A stretch of DNA of 64,000 nucleotides. Origin: Kappaphycus alvarezii (taxonomy: Eukaryota; Rhodophyta; Florideophyceae; Gigartinales; Solieriaceae). A program made the translations under genes and the position numbers. This document shows positions 1 to 10,628 of the stretch, piece by piece. Numbering within the stretch: position 1 is the stretch's first letter; every line of letters begins with the position of its first letter. The notes beneath the pieces were generated by a model. That model had not been told where the DNA came from, searched no databases, and saw only the letters and a program-made list of their open reading frames with translations. Where the stretch lies: positions 744,001-808,000 of the forward strand of contig NADL03000701.1 in NCBI GenBank assembly GCA_002205965.3, in the 5' to 3' direction.

Positions 1-970
1 TGTTGTTTGGAAAATCATGGTTGTACTTATCGACGCGGGAAAAGGCCTGTTGACATTTCGGACACTCCTGATTCGATTGAGCGGAAGAAAAGGCGACTGT
101 TTGGGCAGGGATGGCGATGTTACGAATGACATGTTCGAAATCAGTCCAAGGAAAGTCGTGTAGCCAGAGGGCGCGGAGCTCATGGGAAGGTGTGTAGGCA
201 TTGAGGTCAAAGTTGAGGTGCGGGCGGAGAGGGAGGGGAAAATAGAATGGGGTGGGAGCAAAGATGCGTTGGGCTGTGCGCTCGGCGGCTGCAAGGAGAA
301 GAGGTATGTTAAAGGGGATTTGATCTGGAATGGGGTAGATTGACCAGACGTGACGGGAAGAGGAAACGAAGGGAGTGTTGGATGGAAAATGGGAAAGGTT
401 GGAATCAGACGGGGCGAGGATTAGAAAGAGAATGTTGGGGATGGGGAGGGTGGTTGCGAAGGGTTGAAGGATGGAGTGGAAATCAGAGAGGGAGTGGGAG
501 GAGGAGAGATGGGAGAGACGGGTGTAGAGGTTCGAAGGGGTGACAGAGGGGTGAATAGTGAGGACGGTAGGGTTGGGTGATGTTTTGAGGTGCGGGGCAT
601 ACTGGGAAAGGAGGGCAGTGTGGGTGTGGTTGAGGAGTTGCGGTGGGGCAATGAGTTGAAGGGAGATGGGAAGGGAGGTGGGAAGGGTGTGGATGCGATG
701 GATGGTGGGAAGAAGGTCCGAGAGGGGTGTCGTAGGGGGAGTTATGAGGTGGGAGGAGGTCCAGAGAGTGCGATGAGAGGAGGAGAGGTAGGTCCATTGG
801 TCCTGAGCAGTGAAAGGATTTGGGGGAGGGGAGAAGAGGGAGGAATGGATATCATCGAGGGTCGAGTGAGGATAAAGGCGGGGATGACTTGGATGAGATT
901 GTGAAGTAGCGAAGGAGAGGAGCTGGAAGAAGAGGGCTGGGAAAAGGAGTGTGAATCGAAAGATGGGCAT
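1..970 (-). CDS. Secreted or lumenal protein of unknown function, C-terminus cut by the window edge
   Basis: An uninterrupted frame of 323 codons runs from ATG at 970-968 to the left edge with no stop, so the 3' part lies outside. An in-frame TAG lies upstream at 1012-1010 with no ATG in between, which fixes the start. Residues 1 to about 23 form a signal peptide (MPIFRF, then a Leu/Phe/Ala stretch ending ATS). A proline- and serine-rich segment follows. The rest alternates hydrophobic and polar segments like a folded lumenal domain. The far end contains a CPKC pair near residue 306. I do not recognise the family. It is divergent from the sulfotransferase at 1500 and shares a 529-bp spacer with it. 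The frame itself is solid; the function is unknown. Confidence 0.7.
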   Translation of the reverse strand, partial: MPIFRFTLLFPALFFQLLSFATSQSHPSHPRLYPHSTLDDIHSSLFSPPPNPFTAQDQWTYLSSSHRTLWTSSHLITPPTTPLSDLLPTIHRIHTLPTSLPISLQLIAPPQLLNHTHTALLSQYAPHLKTSPNPTVLTIHPSVTPSNLYTRLSHLSSSHSLSDFHSILQPFATTLPIPNILFLILAPSDSNLSHFPSNTPFVSSSRHVWSIYPIPDQIPFNIPLLLAAAERTAQRIFAPTPFYFPLPLRPHLNFDLNAYTPSHELRALWLHDFPWTDFEHVIRNIAIPAQTVAFSSAQSNQECPKCQQAFSRVDKYNHDFPNN

Positions 971-1499
971 CAGGGGATGTTGCCGTCTTCGATGTGCTCG
1001 AAGCTGATGCTACCCCAAGCGAAGCGAAACGGTCGGAGATGGTCACGAATGACTTGATAGATCCAGAGTGATGCAAAAGATGCAAATACTGTACATACCG
1101 TCCCATCGGACGGCAGTCGAATGTGCCAAACTTTATGTGAATTACAGTAAGCCCACAGTATTATTGTTCATTCAGGAATGAACCGAAACACTTGCCAGTT
1201 ATCCAACAATCTCTACCGCCACAACATTTATGCACTCTCCGAAACCGTGATCACCGCCGCTCGCCCGAAACGCAAACTCAACCGCAACCGCAACCGCAAT
1301 CGCAACCTCCCCACGAATGGAAACACCAAAACTAGTGCCGCGCACTCCTGCGCCCGCCACCTCTCCATTCTCGCAGTTTAAAGTAGGATTCCCCATGCGC
1401 TTTGTCTCAATCTTGACCGGTGTATTTCAGAGTCCCGCATCTGCCTGTTGCCTGGTGCACAATTTTTCGTCGAGTTAGTTTGCAACTTGTGTGGTCGTT
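971..1499. promoter_or_regulatory. Divergent intergenic spacer with TACTGTAC motifs
   Basis: This spacer separates two divergent genes and so should hold both promoters. It contains TACTGTAC at 1087-1094 and TACAGTA at 1143-1149, the same motif class found in other gene spacers of the window. A short CAACCG/CAATCG repeat lies at about 1279-1307. The small open frames here are low-complexity and are not called. Confidence 0.45.
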
Positions 1500-2450
1500 A
1501 TGAGTCGGCAGATGTCCAAATTGAAATTTGGAAACCTTGTTGTATGGAGCATGTGCTTCATCCCTGTTCCGCTTGTTGTGTTCGGGTTGGCTTGCTTGTG
1601 GGACACCTCCCGCTTTGCTGGAACAGGACGTGTTTCTACTTTGTATACGAGGGCTGCACGGGACGGCCGACCGTTGGTTATTTATGCAAAGCCTCGGAAA
1701 ACAGGTTCTACGTTCATTGCGTCTAAATTAGGGGTGTCAATATTACATAGTGGTGGGAGTGTGGCCCCATGTCAAGTGTCTAGCTTGATGAGTGCAGGGG
1801 CGGAGTATTATGGTTTGGTTCAGCAGTATGATTTGTTGGGATGTCATATGTCGATGCGGAGGATATCTATACAGGCCTTGTCTCGATTGCCACGGGAGCT
1901 GGTGTTTGTGACCTCGATTCGTGAACCAGTGGGCTGGTTTTTGAGTGCCGCTGTTTGGGTTTATGAAAAGCAGGAGCATAAGAGAGTGAATGGTTCATTG
2001 CATTTGAGAGAGGCGTTGGATATGGCCCTAGATGGGAGTCGAGAGTTTGGAAAGTTCCGTCGGTTGTTTTGGGAGAATTATGGAGTCAGGGGGAATGATA
2101 GTCGCGATGATGTGCGGAGAATGGGCAATTTGTATGGCTATGTGATTCAACATGATAGTGCTGAGGAAGATGTGAATGATATGTTGAGCGAGTTGGGGTA
2201 TGAAGTCCACGCGGCGAGCTTGAGAAGGGAAGGGGTGTACCAGGGGGAGTGGTGGGGTGGGTATAGGAGAGAAGAGATTGACAGAGAAGTGTCTTTTGAA
2301 AGAATGATCTTTGAAGAGTTAGGTAAAGTGAGAATGGCGAGGAAGGGCAGAGACGTGCCTTGGGCAAAGATTGGCGGAGAGGGACATGTCGTGTACGGGG
2401 CTGTAGGAAGCGGGGCGGATGACAAGATCGAACAGTACAAGGGAGAATAG
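1500..2450 (+). CDS. Type II membrane (Golgi-type) sulfotransferase
   Basis: 316 aa. The open frame extends upstream to a GTG, but the first ATG is at 1500. Residues about 12-36 are a hydrophobic signal anchor, giving a type II topology with a lumenal catalytic domain. PRKTGST at residues 65-71 matches the 5'-phosphosulfate-binding loop of PAPS-dependent sulfotransferases. TSIREP at about 138-143, followed by WFLSA, matches the 3'-phosphate-binding element (R...S). The family transfers sulfate from PAPS to sugar hydroxyls. In red algae such enzymes are candidates for sulfating cell-wall galactans, but that substrate is inferred from the presumed host. The C-terminal third is charged and poorly conserved. 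The enzyme class is fairly secure; the acceptor is unknown. Confidence 0.72.
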   Translation: MSRQMSKLKFGNLVVWSMCFIPVPLVVFGLACLWDTSRFAGTGRVSTLYTRAARDGRPLVIYAKPRKTGSTFIASKLGVSILHSGGSVAPCQVSSLMSAGAEYYGLVQQYDLLGCHMSMRRISIQALSRLPRELVFVTSIREPVGWFLSAAVWVYEKQEHKRVNGSLHLREALDMALDGSREFGKFRRLFWENYGVRGNDSRDDVRRMGNLYGYVIQHDSAEEDVNDMLSELGYEVHAASLRREGVYQGEWWGGYRREEIDREVSFERMIFEELGKVRMARKGRDVPWAKIGGEGHVVYGAVGSGADDKIEQYKGE

Positions 2451-2467
2451 TGCTGATGGGCTCCAAT

Positions 2468-3264
2468 TGTCGAATTACATACAGTACAGTATTGTCTTGC
2501 GCACTGTAATAGAGACGAAGAAACTTTACTTCATTGAGTATCTATCGTGTACACTGCAGGACTGACTATACGGCTAAGATCTAACCGGATGTTCCACGTC
2601 AGGCACGTGCAGTGGGGCTCGCGATAGAATCGCCATTGCAATAGAAGACCACATTGTGCAACTAATGCGCTGATAAATACGTCTGCGGATCACTGCTATG
2701 GTTGTGTTGAACTTCTCTGCGATGCGCGGGATGAAGTCTCGATGAACAGGATAGAGGCGGGGGATGGGGCACCCAAGGAGTCGAAAGCCAGGGGCTGAAA
2801 CTTGAAGTTCGGTTCCTGGAGGGTGTTGTGCGAAGGGGGCGGGATGCGGCGTACCAGTTTGCGCTCCAGGTCTGTGACTTTGTCTCGATGGGCAATGTCG
2901 GCGGCTCCGCCGGCCATTTGGGTGGCCCTTGTGCGCACACCTTGTTTGACTACAGTGCCTCTGTCGTTCCGCATATAAAACGGCCAGCCCCCGCCCGCCC
3001 ACGCTCTCCCTTGTTGGTGGTACCATCGAGAAGTTTAGCGGCGTCGACATTCAAGTCCGTTGTCCAGCCGGGGTGCACAACCCCAGACCTTCTCAGTAAA
3101 GAAACATTCCTTTAATTCCCCCACTGTATGTCTGTCTTAAAACCTATCGACTCCAATCCTAAAATCTAACCACTTCTCTCCTACAGAGTCCTTACACTAT
3201 TGACAAATACCTCTAAATATACAAGGGTACAATAGCGAGTGCACTTATTGCAGTAAACAAGACA
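2468..3264 (+). repeat. Left LTR of element A (797 bp, with a LINE tail inside)
   Basis: The outer 50 bp (TGTCGAATTACAT, then TACAGTACAG) and everything from about 2955 to 3264 align with the right LTR, including the TATA-like gcatataaaacgg. The middle does not align; it carries minus-strand LINE-like coding sequence. It ends GACA, followed by aatctggattcg, which corresponds to the junction after the element B LTR. Confidence 0.7.
2574..2985 (-). pseudogene. 3' tail of a non-LTR (LINE) ORF2, inserted in the LTR
   Basis: Read on the minus strand with one frame change, the peptide has a heptad-like DKVTDLERKLVRR stretch. It is followed by FQPLAFDSLGAPS, then RRRIYQRISC, then W-x2-SIAMAILSRAP, ending at a stop at 2574. 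The order F-x-PLAF-x2-LG, then RxYQ[KR][LI]S, then W and RAP recurs in the plus-strand fragment at 54874-55735. It resembles the extreme C-terminus of LINE ORF2 proteins. Only about 130 codons remain, so this is a 5'-truncated relic. Confidence 0.5.
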
Positions 3265-3450
3265 ATCTGGATTCGTTTGCTATTTTTCTGCGCCGGCCGA
3301 CATGCCCTCCTGCCCCTTCGTATCTCGTCACCTTCGGTGTAGCTTCAGACAGAGCCGCCGAGTATGATGAAACAATGTATCACATTCAAATAATTCAGAA
3401 TAGCTCTGATTCCCCGCTTCCGTTTAAAATTCACGTGCGATAAGATCACG

Positions 3451-3714
3451 ATGAATATAAGTACGACTTCGTTCTCCTATGAACTGGCACTATCGATCGT
3501 AAATACCACTAAATATACTATGGAATTCTTTTCCCTCCCGGATGAACCTAGCGGCAAGACTACTCACGTTTTGTTTACTACTCCGGATCCCAAGGAAGTT
3601 TGCGAATACCTTACCGAGTTGTTGCTGCCGCCAACTCAAGTCTTCGAGGAAGTTTTCTATAGTATTCCAATGTTTCCCATATTAATTTTGTATGGTGCCA
3701 AGAAATTGTTTTAA
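3451..3714 (+). pseudogene. gag fragment of element A
   Basis: An 87-codon frame whose TMEFFSLPDEPSGKT aligns with TLEFFMLPDSPSGEI in the intact gag of element B at 30367. The downstream zinc knuckle is not recognisable. It sits at the position expected for gag, 187 bp after the left LTR. Confidence 0.6.
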
Positions 3715-4316
3715 TTAGATGAAATACCGATACAACTTATAATTTTTGTACCCTTCAAAGATTAAGAAAGAAGAAAGGGCACATATCCAGTTTGATTTGG
3801 CTCTGCTTTTTCATAAAAATAGTTCTGGACTATGCTAGGAGTGTAATAGATAAGTTTAAAATAATGCGTGGCTCTTCTAATCCTTTGATAAATTAGAATT
3901 TATTTGATCGTGAGCTGGAGGCTTCATAGGGCACAATTCAGCCGTCCGCTAGACAGAATGTCCAGAATCATCACTAAGGTAATGATCAAATCCCCTTGGC
4001 AGCGGGAGATCCTGTTCATCCTTACAATTAGGTGGGGACAGCACCACATTCGAACAATGGAAACCAAGCCATCAAGTATCAAACTACGATCGGAGATGCG
4101 GAGGACTGAAAGTAATCTCCTTCTTGGTAACAAAAAGAACATTCATCCACATTGGGCAATTATGATCACGAGCCCTCGGATTTTCGTTTAGGCGGCGAAA
4201 TTTACAATTAAGTTACGACGCCTTAATAAAAATGAGAATGCAGATCCAAAGTGTGAAATTTTATTGGGATTAGATATGTTGCAAAGATGGAACTGAAATT
4301 TTCTCAACACTGCCCC

Positions 4317-5819
4317 ATGGGTTTTTATGCGATATCGGAGCCCCCAAATCTATGACTACGGTAATCTCTTGGAATGCAAGTGGAGAGGTTATTACTATCC
4401 GTCAACAGATTGAAGTTCGCAGATGCATCATATCCCAATCTTGGTCGGATGTGAATCTCACTCGAGACGACCCCCGTCATACTCACCATTTATATCAATT
4501 TCGACATCTTGAACGCAAGCACACTCGCGCTACTTGGAGTGTACATACTTGATAAGGAGTTGCTCACCCCGTGTACAATCTCAAATAGACTGATAAAAGG
4601 AGCCGCTCACGCAACTCCGCACAAAGAAGTTGTCTGCAGTGATTATTGGTACATAAATATGTTCATGTCTCAAAGTAATCACTTCTTAGCACCTGTACGG
4701 CCCTCCTCACATATATGTCCTACGAGGTGCAGCTTTCAAAGTTATACCATAAAATTTTCCACCCGTCTGCCGTAAAACTGTTCAAATTGATCAATATCTG
4801 GCCCTCGGAGGACGCCAATCCAGAAACGAAGAGGATTCTCAAGGATATTTCGTGGAAAATTGATCCTTACCAAAGGATTCAAAACGCTCCAACAATATTT
4901 GGAGTAGCTTTAGGAGCCTAAATACTCTCTTTAACGAACTTATACCTCTAGACATCATTTACATGGATGGGGTCACCGTTTTACACATCGTCGATGAAGG
5001 TACGAAATTCAGCCCGGTACGATTCCTTGAGGGAGTTTCAACCGAAGATGTATGGAAAGAAATAGTTCAGTAAGGGAATGCATTATACTAGGGGCTTCCG
5101 AATTATATCTCAATTGATAAATGGTCACAACCTGGCGATAAATGTATCTACTTTGCCCGTCTCTGCGATATAAAGGTCGAAAAAATGGTACTGACTTAAA
5201 CTCCAGTCTTGGACTATACGAGCGATACCACGAGCCCTTGAGACGATCCTATCGCGTAATCATTATCACTCAACCCAATATTGACAGAGATCTTGCATTA
5301 GCCTGCTCTGTGAAGGCAATGAAAGATATCCTCTGTGAAGCAATAATCGATAACCTTGGGCCAAAGGGACTTGTTCCTTCACTACTCGTATTTGGAGAGT
5401 TCCCTCAACTTTCTGTAACAGTCGAACCTTGTACAGCCCGCCTCACTTTGTTTGACATCGGAAAATCGCTGAAACTACAAGAAAGGAGATGGAAGTCCGA
5501 ATGTTAAAGCTGAGACTACAACTTGCTTTAAAACATTAAGTCACACACCATCAACAGATCGCCTCTATCAGCCCGGGGATCAAGTTCTTGTCTGGCGTGA
5601 GAAAGTAGCCAGTGGTCGAATGGGGGAATGGAAGGAAATTTTCCAGATTTTTACAGTAGACCTGAACCGGAAGTTGGTGCATATACGGGACTGCGATAAT
5701 GGACCGCCAAACCCATTCAAAATCGCTCACGTCAAGCTTTACCTCACCCCCGAAACCCTCTCCTTCACGTTCCTTGCAGATCTTGGAGAAGCTCTGGCCC
5801 AAATTTTAGTCACCTGAGA
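4317..5819 (+). pseudogene. Decayed protease-integrase region of element A
   Basis: Pieces in three frames follow the element B order. GFLCDIGAPKS (from 4317) matches the protease motif CDTGAP of B. ALLGVYILDKE and TPCTISNRLIKG follow near 4530. FHPSAVKLFKLI with a decayed Cys pair (from about 4715) is the HHCC zinc domain. DIIYMD and VLHIVDE (about 4955) begin the integrase core. SSLGLYERYHE, then ALACSVKAMKD and VPSLLVFGE (5190-5400) end it. An integrase C-terminal SH3-like piece (YQPGDQVLVWREK, about 5570) runs to the stop at 5819. Frameshifts and stops make it non-functional. Confidence 0.7.
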
Positions 5820-6258
5820 GGGGGTTTTAATATTAGCGACAGAGGTATTGGACGAGAATGATGATCGAACGAAAACTTAAGGAATTTTGAATGCACAGAA
5901 GCAATAAATAAGAGCCCTTCTGAAATTTGAAACATTCAGACTAATTCTTAAAGAAGAGCTTCAACTTTATCGTAAAATTATACCCGGACGACTCTTCCTG
6001 TTAACCAAGTAATCCATGAGAGTAAAGATAAAATTAAATGTCATGTTATTTTGATTTTTTCAAAGTTTTGCCACTTAATATTCTGCTGTGGATCTCGAAA
6101 TTTGGATCCCACTGCATCCTCTTGATTTCCACTGAGCCAACTGTACTCTATTTGGTTCAACACATTACTGTACAGTGCATGTGTTCCCTTTATTTGCGGA
6201 AAAAATTCAGTTCAGTGTTTACGCTTTTTTGAGCGTGACGTCTGAGAACAGAGAGGAG

Positions 6259-6841
6259 TGTAGAATTACATTACAGTACTGTCTTGCACACTGTGATAGA
6301 TAAGAGAACATGGCGGTGTGGGTCCCTCTGCCGACACTCGCGGCGGCCTGCGCGTCGCCCTTTTATTTGACCCTCAACGGTCCTCAGGTTATTAATCCTA
6401 GCTAACCCTCAAGGATAGTTTGTCCTATACCAACACGTGCTCGCGCTGCTTAACTACTGGTCCTTTCAGCTGGATCCGGCTTTGCGCTACATCGGGTCAC
6501 GTCATTGCTGCGGCTAGCGTCGTCATCGTCGAGGTCTTCACAATAGAGACACCAGCGCCTCCGTCGTGCTGCATATATAACGGTCATCGCTCGCCCTCCC
6601 ACGCGTTCACTCGTTATAGGTACGATTGAAACGTTTAGTAGCGTCGAAGTTCAAGTCTGTTGGCCAGTCGAGTTGCACAGCCCCAGTTCTTCTCAGTAAA
6701 AAAGAATCCTTTATTGTATTTTCCCTATGTTTATACTAAAATCTACCCACTCCTATCCGACAGTGTCCTTACACTATCGACAAGTACCCCTGATTATGCA
6801 AGGGTACAATAGCGAGCGCACTAATTGTAGTAAACATGACA
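6259..6841 (+). repeat. Right LTR of element A (583 bp)
   Basis: It begins TGTAGAATTACATTACAG directly after the purine tract gagaggag (6251-6258). It contains the TATA-like gcatatataacgg near 6570 and ends GACA at 6841. The last 270 bp align throughout with the left LTR. The segment about 6305-6565 has no counterpart there. Confidence 0.7.
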
Positions 6842-7455
6842 CAAATTCTCAATTTGCTTTATAAAGAAACCAAGAAAGCCTGTCCCAGGGAAGAAAAGTT
6901 ATAAAGGTGGAAAATTGAATGCAAACGACAAAGAGAAAAATTGTTAACGGTCTACAGTACAGCACGTCCCGAAATTGTGGTAGTTGCGCTGAAAATCTAA
7001 CTGTACCTCATAATGGATGTACTAAGGAATAGTATCAAATACTAAATATACTCGAAATTGATGTCTCCACCTCTGTGTCTACATTTTTTAAGATAAAAAT
7101 CATTTACTTAAGATTGGAAACATGACTAATTTACTTGATTAATTATTCAGTAACTCGGCAAACCAACGGCTCCCTCAGGAAAATCTTAACAAAATTTAAT
7201 TGTAATCAATTAGAGAATTTGAGTAGTTCTTGACCGTATGAGCAGCGAATAAGTCAAACTGATAGTAAATTAAGAATAATTACTCCGAGCAATGAATGGC
7301 ACTGTATATAGTTGTGTATCAATTTAGAATCGGCTCGCTTTTTGGGGCAATATCAGGCCTGAGCTTACATTTTGGAGCCAACTGGGTGGTTAATGTTAGT
7401 TCCTTCCACTGTACACAAGCAATAATTGCTATAACCACAGGAAACCAGATGACGT

Positions 7456-8228
7456 CTATGAGGCGCTAACAGCTGGGGCAACGAATAAACTCCGTAGAGG
7501 TGTGATAGCGTCTATGGCTTGCAAAAGCTTGTCCAGAAAATGGTAATTTAGGCGGAAGGGGGCCGACGACCTTCCTTGAGGCTGAGCGCACCGTACCAGC
7601 TTGGGTTGGAGGTCACGGATTTTCCCCCGGAGCTCACAGTTTGGTGCACCAACTACCATCTGCGAGGCCTTCATGCGAGTTTTCGACTCGAAGGGTTATA
7701 CGATACTGATTTCACAGACGAGTGGGGGGGGATTGCGCCAGTATAGCGATATCCATGGGATGGACTAAGATATTTACTTTGCTGAGCTCAGTACGCAGTA
7801 ACTGAAAAGGAACGGTGCCTAAATTTTGCAGTTGCGACCGGCGGCGCAGCGGGACTGGAGCGGAAGGTTTGGTCACGGAATTGTAGCCGAATGTTTTCCT
7901 CCTTAAGCTGGGAGAAGGTAGCATTGGATTAACGGGCCGGGTCAAGCCAATGGAGACGGGCACGCGCGTTTTTCAGCACCTTCGTTAGTGTAGATCGGTT
8001 GTTTCGTGGAGATGCTGCAAGGACAATGGGGTCAAGGACTTCAGGGGCTGGCAGGTCGAGGTCTCTAGGGATACTGCGCGCGATAGCATGAAATAGCTGA
8101 CGGGCTTGATAACAGAGGAATCGAAAGTGCACAAGGTACGGGAAATGCAAGAGGTCATCACTCGGGGAGGAAATATGGGGTTGTTCGCTCCCGTGCATTG
8201 GCGGCGTCAATGATGGTGAAACCGGCAA
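7456..8228 (-). pseudogene. Unidentified coding relic, distantly like the fragment in LTR A
   Basis: Three overlapping minus-strand frames (7929-8228, 7712-7963, 7456-7674) read as protein-like sequence with intervening stops. The last contains QMVVGAP, then KIRDLQPKLVR, resembling QMAGGAA, then KVTDLERKLVR, in the minus-strand fragment at about 2860-2950. This suggests two remains of one repeated family. The LINE signature that follows in the other copy (PLAF, then LGAPS) is not clear here, so the family stays unassigned. Confidence 0.3.
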
Positions 8229-10089
8229 TTTCTTGTAAAAGTAGGCCGGTATCGCAGAAATTATGTCCGCTCAGCTGGATAAAATAGTAATATTAATAAC
8301 ATGGCTCCCTATCCTGCTCGAAAAATCTCATTTGCACAAAACACTACCTCCATTTATTTTCTAAAAGACACATTAATATTTGTTGCGATGCTATGCTGAT
8401 GTTTTTTAACTGGCGACTGAACTGCGCACGATGCCCGCTCACGGAAGCGCTCCAATGCATGCCTTCATCTCTCAGAAGTGTCATCAGTAATACTAACCAG
8501 CTTGTTCCGCATCCTACGAACACTTCTAAGGGTCACGTTTTCGCAACTGATAAAACTTCACACCTACATTTGTTAGCCAAACATAGACCTTAAACAATGG
8601 ACCATACAGGTATTTTGACTGATGGCAAGTTTAAGAAAGTAGATACAGCTGGAAATAGAGCTGAATGAAACATTTTTCAAGAAATGTACGGTCCCATATA
8701 ACTTTGTAGTTATATACTGCTTGTTATTCTGGGATAGTACCTTGAGCTGCAGATTCTTCTTAGAGTAAATGAAAATAACTATTTAAAGGGCTAATTGATA
8801 TTGATTTTCGACTAAAAGATCCAAAGCATTCGGGTAAATGCGAGAATTTAATCACAAATTAGCCCAGTTTCTCTCTTCCTCCGATTTTTAATCTCATTTC
8901 TATACCAGGCTAGCCTCCTTTGAAAAAAATCGAATTCTGATACTAAATCTGACTAGTAGTGACAAGAATCAATAAAACATTCATTCAGTAACACTAAAAC
9001 CTCAACTATAAAATTTTTATATAATGCTAAATAGCGTTTTTCCTCCTCAACTCTACCAATGGGGCCGAAAATTTTTTCTGAACTGTTACGTCAGTACAAT
9101 CACGAGCCCCCGGGAAATTTCGAACACCAGCTTGTCTTGTTCAATGCTTTTAATAGTACACATCTTCCCTACCTTTGTTGTGAATGATTATTTGGCGAAA
9201 TATTCAATTGAAATCAAAACCTTTGCGATTAATCTTTCACGGATAGAGGCTTCCATACTGAAAGCTCTGGCCAATATTTGTCGTTTATTTGCATGTTTTA
9301 GAACAGTTAGTAACATAAAAATGTCTATACCAGTAACACTAGATTTGAGCTCCCTCTCGACGTGGGGTTTCACAATAAAATCTTGAGAGAACTTGCACAG
9401 AGATTCGAGTTAAGGATATACCCTCAAATTTCAAGTAGAAATTCGCTTTTTCCATGTTTTTTGTGTAGTACTGGAACAATAATGATTTTAGGAGTCCAGG
9501 CTTAGAATATATTGCAAGACTCTCATGACACGATGTCTATCGAGGTGAATTTGGCACAAGAGAATAATTACGTGCAGTGACGTAACTCTATCTCGAGATT
9601 CCGCATATGCAATTGGATGGATCTCCATTTAGGTAGTTTGATGTTTGGGTTTAGTGAGATTGCTAAGTTTGCAATTGCATCAGCACCTGCTGGAACTTGG
9701 CTGATGTTAAGGAGTGTTATTTCCTGGTTTTGCAGGTTACAACAGGCGACAAGAAATCTATTTTACACAAGGATCATCTCAGTTTTTACAAGTATTCGAA
9801 CTCATTCGACATATAGTTAATCGCACTATGTATATGATCAACTTTGTGCCGAATGCGGTCAACTTCACCCTCGGCGTTAAATGTTTCTGTGATAGTCTAA
9901 TCTGCATCACTATCCGACTCATTGAAGTGAAATACGGAGTTACACTGGCTAACTTCATTTTCTCACGAAACTGATGTGTCAGCTGGAAGGAGACCGCGAC
10001 TTTGTCACGGGTAACGAAGGTATGGCGTGCTAAATATGTAGGTAACAGGATTTCAGTGTCGAGGGGTTGCGTTTCTGACATGGCTCAGA

Positions 10090-10385
10090 AGGGTTGTGCT
10101 GGCGATTTTTTGGTGTTGACGAGGCGTGGTAGTTGCGGGGCTTGGTTGTGGCGAGGATTGGTGGTGCTGAGGCTTAGTGATGCCGAGTCGAGGTTTAGGC
10201 CAACTATGGTGGTGGATGCATGTGGTTGTGGCGAGGCGTGGCGGTGGGGAGGTGTGGTGGTGGCTGGCATGGTGGACGCGAGGTGTGGTGGTGATAAGGC
10301 TTTGTGGTGGCAAGTTGTCGGGGTGGCAAGGCGTAGGGATGGCGAGGCGTGGTGGTGGCATGGGGTTGTGGTCCAGGCGGAGTTG
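10090..10385. repeat. Degenerate GT-rich minisatellite
   Basis: Irregular repetition of GGCGAGGCGTGGTGGT-like units. It creates spurious long open frames on both strands: Trp/Gly/Val-rich one way and His/Pro/Thr-rich the other. Confidence 0.6.
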
Positions 10386-10592
10386 ATGTGCCTGTTACCT
10401 CCAGACAGTGTAGTATCGTGTATTACGTGTATTGATGTGCAAGTGTGCAACGAGCAATGATGACCTCGTTTGGTGCTCTGAATAACGTTCAACAAGGATA
10501 AAGTGGCGATTTTGGCTTGTTTCTGGATTGCTGTTTGTTGTGTGTACCGTAGTGCATCGATACATACCCGCATGAAGCGAAAAATGCAGTTA

Positions 10593-10628
10593 AAGTACGG
10601 TACCAAGTACGGTACCAAGTACGGTACT
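10593..10628. repeat. Three tandem copies of a 12-bp palindromic unit
   Basis: Two exact copies and one near-exact copy of aagtacggtacc. Each holds the palindrome-like GTACGGTAC, which also occurs upstream of the genes at 38117 and 54874 and in the divergent promoter at about 14931. Confidence 0.75.

Larger units (their letters stand above)
2468..6841 (+). mobile_element. LTR retrotransposon A, degenerate, Ty1/copia-related
   Basis: Two related terminal blocks (2468-3264 and 6259-6841) bracket decayed gag, protease and integrase pieces. Both blocks start with TGT and end with GACA. The purine tract gagaggag lies directly before the right LTR. The flanking 5-mers ccaat (2463-2467) and caaat (6842-6846) could be an eroded target-site duplication. 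Gag, protease and integrase pieces match those of element B in order and sequence. No reverse transcriptase or RNase H is visible between the integrase C-terminus (5819) and the right LTR, so the copy is internally deleted as well as mutated. It lies 17 bp downstream of the sulfotransferase stop codon. Confidence 0.75.

Noticed and set aside
483-797. Minus-strand 104-codon frame
   Set aside because: It lies in another frame of the left-edge gene, which is open for 323 codons with a signal peptide.
852-1106. Minus-strand 84-codon frame over the 5' end of the left-edge gene
   Set aside because: It overlaps in a different frame, and the 970 start has an upstream in-frame stop and a signal peptide.
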